From positions 1 to 46,363 of the forward strand of contig NZ_WKEQ01000042.1 in NCBI RefSeq assembly GCF_021605415.1: a stretch of DNA of 46,363 nucleotides, read 5' to 3'. Each line of letters opens with the position of its first letter. Position 1 is the stretch's first letter. The notes below the pieces were generated by a model. It saw nothing but the letters and a program-made list of their open reading frames with translations. It made no database searches and was not told where the DNA came from. The stretch comes from Pseudomonas syringae (GTDB lineage: Bacteria; Pseudomonadota; Gammaproteobacteria; Pseudomonadales; Pseudomonadaceae). The position numbers were made by a program, and so were the translations under genes. This document shows, piece after piece, positions 44,509-46,363 of this stretch.

Positions 44509-44518
44509 TAGTCAGTGC

Positions 44519-44797
44519 TCACACGTCTTTGCGGATCGGCTCTTCGACTTTTTGCGCCTGCACATCGATGGTGTGAGGCGGGTTGGCCTGGGCGGTGGTT
44601 TGCGGCTGAACCGGCGGCACCGGTTGCGCAGGCGTCACGGTCGGATCCGCAGGTTTTTCGTCGTCGTTCATGGCTTTGCGAAAGCCCTTGATCGACTCGC
44701 CCACGTCAGTGCCGAGGTTTTTCAGCTTCTTGGTACCGAATACCAGCACCACGACTACCAGAATGACGATCCAGTGTTTCCAGTCAAAAATACCCAT
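44519..44797 (-). CDS. tatA: Sec-independent protein translocase subunit TatA
   Basis: Forms the export pore or weakens the membrane in Tat transport. 92 residues from the ATG at 44797 (MGIFDWKHWIVILVVVVLVF), followed by the FGTKKLKNLGTDVGESIKGF amphipathic helix and a Pro-rich tail. The frame is open upstream, but GAGAGGAATTGCC before this ATG and family length fix the start. Lies 25 bp after hisE. Confidence 0.96.
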   Translation of the reverse strand: MGIFDWKHWIVILVVVVLVFGTKKLKNLGTDVGESIKGFRKAMNDDEKPADPTVTPAQPVPPVQPQTTAQANPPHTIDVQAQKVEEPIRKDV

Positions 44798-44822
44798 GTG
44801 GCAATTCCTCTCTAAAAATTGT

Positions 44823-45155
44823 TCAGGCGGACGGACGTGAGGCTTTCTCGACGTGTCCGGACAAACCGAAGCGGCGATCCAGTTCATCCAGCACCGCCTG
44901 CGGATGCTGCCCCAGTTGGGCGAGCATGACCATGCTGTGGAACCACAGGTCGGCGGTTTCGTAGATCACGTCGCTGCAATCGCCGCTGATCGCGGCGTCC
45001 TTGGCGGCAATAATCGTTTCGACCGATTCTTCGCCGACTTTCTCAAGAATTTTGTTCAAACCCTTGTGGTACAGGCTGGCGACATACGAGCTGTCGGCCG
45101 CCGCGCCTTTGCGCTCTTCCAGCACCTGAGCGAGGCGGGTGAGAGTGTCACTCAT
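44823..45155 (-). CDS. hisE: Phosphoribosyl-ATP pyrophosphatase
   Basis: Second step of histidine biosynthesis: phosphoribosyl-ATP to phosphoribosyl-AMP. 110 residues from ATG 45155, an all-alpha MazG-like fold with KVGEESVETIIAAK and DVIYETADLWFHSMVML, which carry the metal-binding Glu and Asp residues. Overlaps hisI by 8 nt. Separate hisE and hisI genes, rather than the fused enterobacterial HisIE, are normal in Pseudomonas. Confidence 0.97.
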   Translation of the reverse strand: MSDTLTRLAQVLEERKGAAADSSYVASLYHKGLNKILEKVGEESVETIIAAKDAAISGDCSDVIYETADLWFHSMVMLAQLGQHPQAVLDELDRRFGLSGHVEKASRPSA

Positions 45156-45549
45156 GTTTGTGTCCTGCGGAATAGATTGCATGCGGGTCTTTCAAGACCG
45201 GGTCGACGGTTGTCCAGTCGCCGTTTTCGAAGACACGATAGAAGCAGCTTTGACGGCCGGTGTGGCAGGCGATGTCGCCGATCTGCTCGACCATCAGGAT
45301 GATCACGTCGGCATCACAGTCCAGACGCATCTCATGCAGGGTTTGAATATGGCCGGATTCTTCGCCCTTGCGCCACAGCTTGCCACGGGAACGTGACCAG
45401 TAAATGGCACGGTTCTCCGCAGCGGTCAGCTCAAGGGCTTCGCGGTTCATCCAGGCCATCATCAATACGCGTCCGGTCTTGTGATCCTGGGCAATCGCCG
45501 GCACCAGGCCATCGGCGTCCCATTTGATCTCGTCCAGCCAGTGGGTCAT
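45148..45549 (-). CDS. hisI: Phosphoribosyl-AMP cyclohydrolase
   Basis: Third step of histidine biosynthesis; opens the adenine ring of phosphoribosyl-AMP. 133 residues with VLMMAWMNREAL, YWSRSRGKLWRKGEESGH, the Mg-binding DCDAD and the zinc-binding CHTGRQSCF. 118 bp after ubiB and coupled to hisE. Confidence 0.97.
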   Translation of the reverse strand: MTHWLDEIKWDADGLVPAIAQDHKTGRVLMMAWMNREALELTAAENRAIYWSRSRGKLWRKGEESGHIQTLHEMRLDCDADVIILMVEQIGDIACHTGRQSCFYRVFENGDWTTVDPVLKDPHAIYSAGHKHE

Positions 45550-45667
45550 CTTCAGTTCCTGAAGCAGCTATGAGCGACAAGCTTGAAGCTGCAAGTTAGA
45601 GCAGGTTTGAGTTGTGCCGTGTTTTGGCGCTTGGAGCTCGAAGCTTATCGCTTGCAGCTCGATCCGG
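45550..45667. repeat. Imperfect inverted repeat between ubiB and hisI
   Basis: The gap contains GACAAGCTTGAAGCTGCAAG (from about 45574) and, inverted, CTCGAAGCTTATCGCTTGCA (from about 45637), sharing AAGCTT and AGCTGCAAG-like blocks. It resembles a decayed intergenic palindrome of another repeat family. No promoter is evident. Confidence 0.45.
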
Positions 45668-46363
45668 CTATCTTCGAACGACCAGATACAAGCCGACCGC
45701 CACCATGATGCCGGCCGGCCAATGGCCGAGTTCGTTCAATGGGCCGCCCACCAAAAGGATCGCGCCGCCCGCCAGATGGGTGCAGCCGAGCAGGCGCAGG
45801 AACCAGTCGTCCTTGCGTTTGTGCCACGGCGGGGGCGGATCGTAAGCGTGGGGTTGGGACATGCGTTCGAGCAGGTCGCGGGCCATGTTGGCCAGGTGCG
45901 GCAGCTGTTCGAACTGGCTCTGCACGTTGCCGAGCAGGGTTTTCGGGCTGACGCGTTCGCGCATCCAGCGTTCGAGAAAGGGTTGCGCGGTGTTCCACAG
46001 ATCCAGATCCGGATAAAGCTGCCGGCCCAAGCCTTCGATGTTCAGCAGGGTTTTTTGCAACAGCACCAGTTGCGGCTGAACTTCCATGTTGAAGCGGCGC
46101 GCGGTCTGGAACAGGCGCATTAGCACTTGGCCAAATGAAATATCTTTTAACGGTTTTTCGAAGATCGGTTCGCACACAGTACGGATCGCCGCTTCGAATT
46201 CGTTGAGCTTGGTTTCCGCCGGCACCCAGCCTGAATCGATGTGCAATTGCGCCACACGGCGGTAGTCACGCTTGAAGAAGGCGAACAGGTTGCGTGCCAG
46301 ATAATCCTGGTCTTCCGGGGTCAGGCTGCCGACGATGCCGCAGTCGATTGCGATGTATTGCGG
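45668..46363 (-). CDS. ubiB: Ubiquinone biosynthesis protein kinase-like UbiB (C-terminal 232 codons; 5' end outside window)
   Basis: Atypical kinase/ATPase of the UbiB/ADCK family that supports ubiquinone synthesis at the inner membrane. The visible part begins PQYIAIDCGIVGSLTPEDQ, the Mg-binding Asp-x-Gly region, then LHIDSGWVPAETKLNEFEA, FNMEVQPQLVLLQKTLLNIE and LDLWNTAQPFLERW, and ends with two C-terminal membrane helices (LLGCTHLAGGAILLVGG; HWPAGIMVAVGLYLVVRR). The open frame runs to the window edge without a break, beyond the internal ATG at 46255. Transcribed ahead of hisI-hisE-tatABC-rsmE. Confidence 0.96.
   Translation of the reverse strand, partial: PQYIAIDCGIVGSLTPEDQDYLARNLFAFFKRDYRRVAQLHIDSGWVPAETKLNEFEAAIRTVCEPIFEKPLKDISFGQVLMRLFQTARRFNMEVQPQLVLLQKTLLNIEGLGRQLYPDLDLWNTAQPFLERWMRERVSPKTLLGNVQSQFEQLPHLANMARDLLERMSQPHAYDPPPPWHKRKDDWFLRLLGCTHLAGGAILLVGGPLNELGHWPAGIMVAVGLYLVVRR

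Noticed and set aside
46300..46363. UbiB has Asp-Cys-Gly instead of Asp-Phe-Gly at the metal site
   Set aside because: IDCGIVG is, as I recall, the normal form in proteobacterial UbiB, so not unusual.
1..46363. Search for CRISPR arrays, tRNA/rRNA genes, transposases, phage genes or toxin-antitoxin pairs
   Set aside because: Direct repeats with regular spacers, tRNA cloverleaves or such gene families are not seen; all repeats are dispersed inverted palindromes.

Overview
The window is chromosomal DNA of a Pseudomonas, most likely of the P. fluorescens group. The reasons are the GC-rich coding bias, the five-step histidine utilisation (hut) locus with HutF and HutG, the gene order ubiB-hisI-hisE-tatABC-rsmE, and many REP palindromes of the type common in that group. 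I see no rRNA or tRNA gene, CRISPR array, prophage, transposase or plasmid function. Most of the region is conserved core genome.

Layout. Positions 1-1.8 kb (minus strand) hold the start of a DUF4124 protein and glnA behind a sigma-54 promoter. thiI, typA, a YkgJ-type cysteine-cluster gene (minus), glgP, a DUF2339/DUF3999 membrane pair, fbp and a DUF924 gene broken by one stop codon fill 2-15.6 kb. Next come a dCache chemoreceptor (minus) and two outer-membrane-type lipoproteins (a small one and the lipocalin Blc). The hut locus covers 18.8-33.7 kb: hutF (minus), divergent from hutC-hutD, then hutU, an NCS1 permease, the ABC transporter hutXWV, a hutH paralogue without its catalytic tripeptide, an intact hutH, hutI and hutG. 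After that follow pip-dtd, opgG-opgH (osmoregulated periplasmic glucans), an HBM-type chemoreceptor (minus), and the minus-strand operon ubiB (cut by the window end)-hisI-hisE-tatA-tatB-tatC-rsmE.

How the genes work together. The hut genes import histidine or urocanate and convert histidine to glutamate, ammonia and formate by the HutF/HutG branch. Two TGTA/TACA palindromes that fit HutC operators lie in the hutF-hutC gap and exactly over the predicted start site of a sigma-54 promoter before hutU. This suggests double control: induction by urocanate through HutC, and nitrogen/carbon status through a sigma-54 activator (CbrB or NtrC in related strains). glnA at the left end also has a sigma-54 promoter.

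The most unusual items are: (1) the HutH paralogue at 28399-29922, in which exactly the Ala-Ser-Gly that forms the MIO cofactor is missing; (2) a 265-bp nested palindrome between tatB and tatC that supplies the ribosome-binding site and start codon of tatC and would fold them into a stem in mRNA; (3) the single-nonsense DUF924 pseudogene; (4) a dCache receptor with the amino-acid-binding motif complete except for one Asp changed to Ala; (5) repeat palindromes at three internal junctions of the hut operon.
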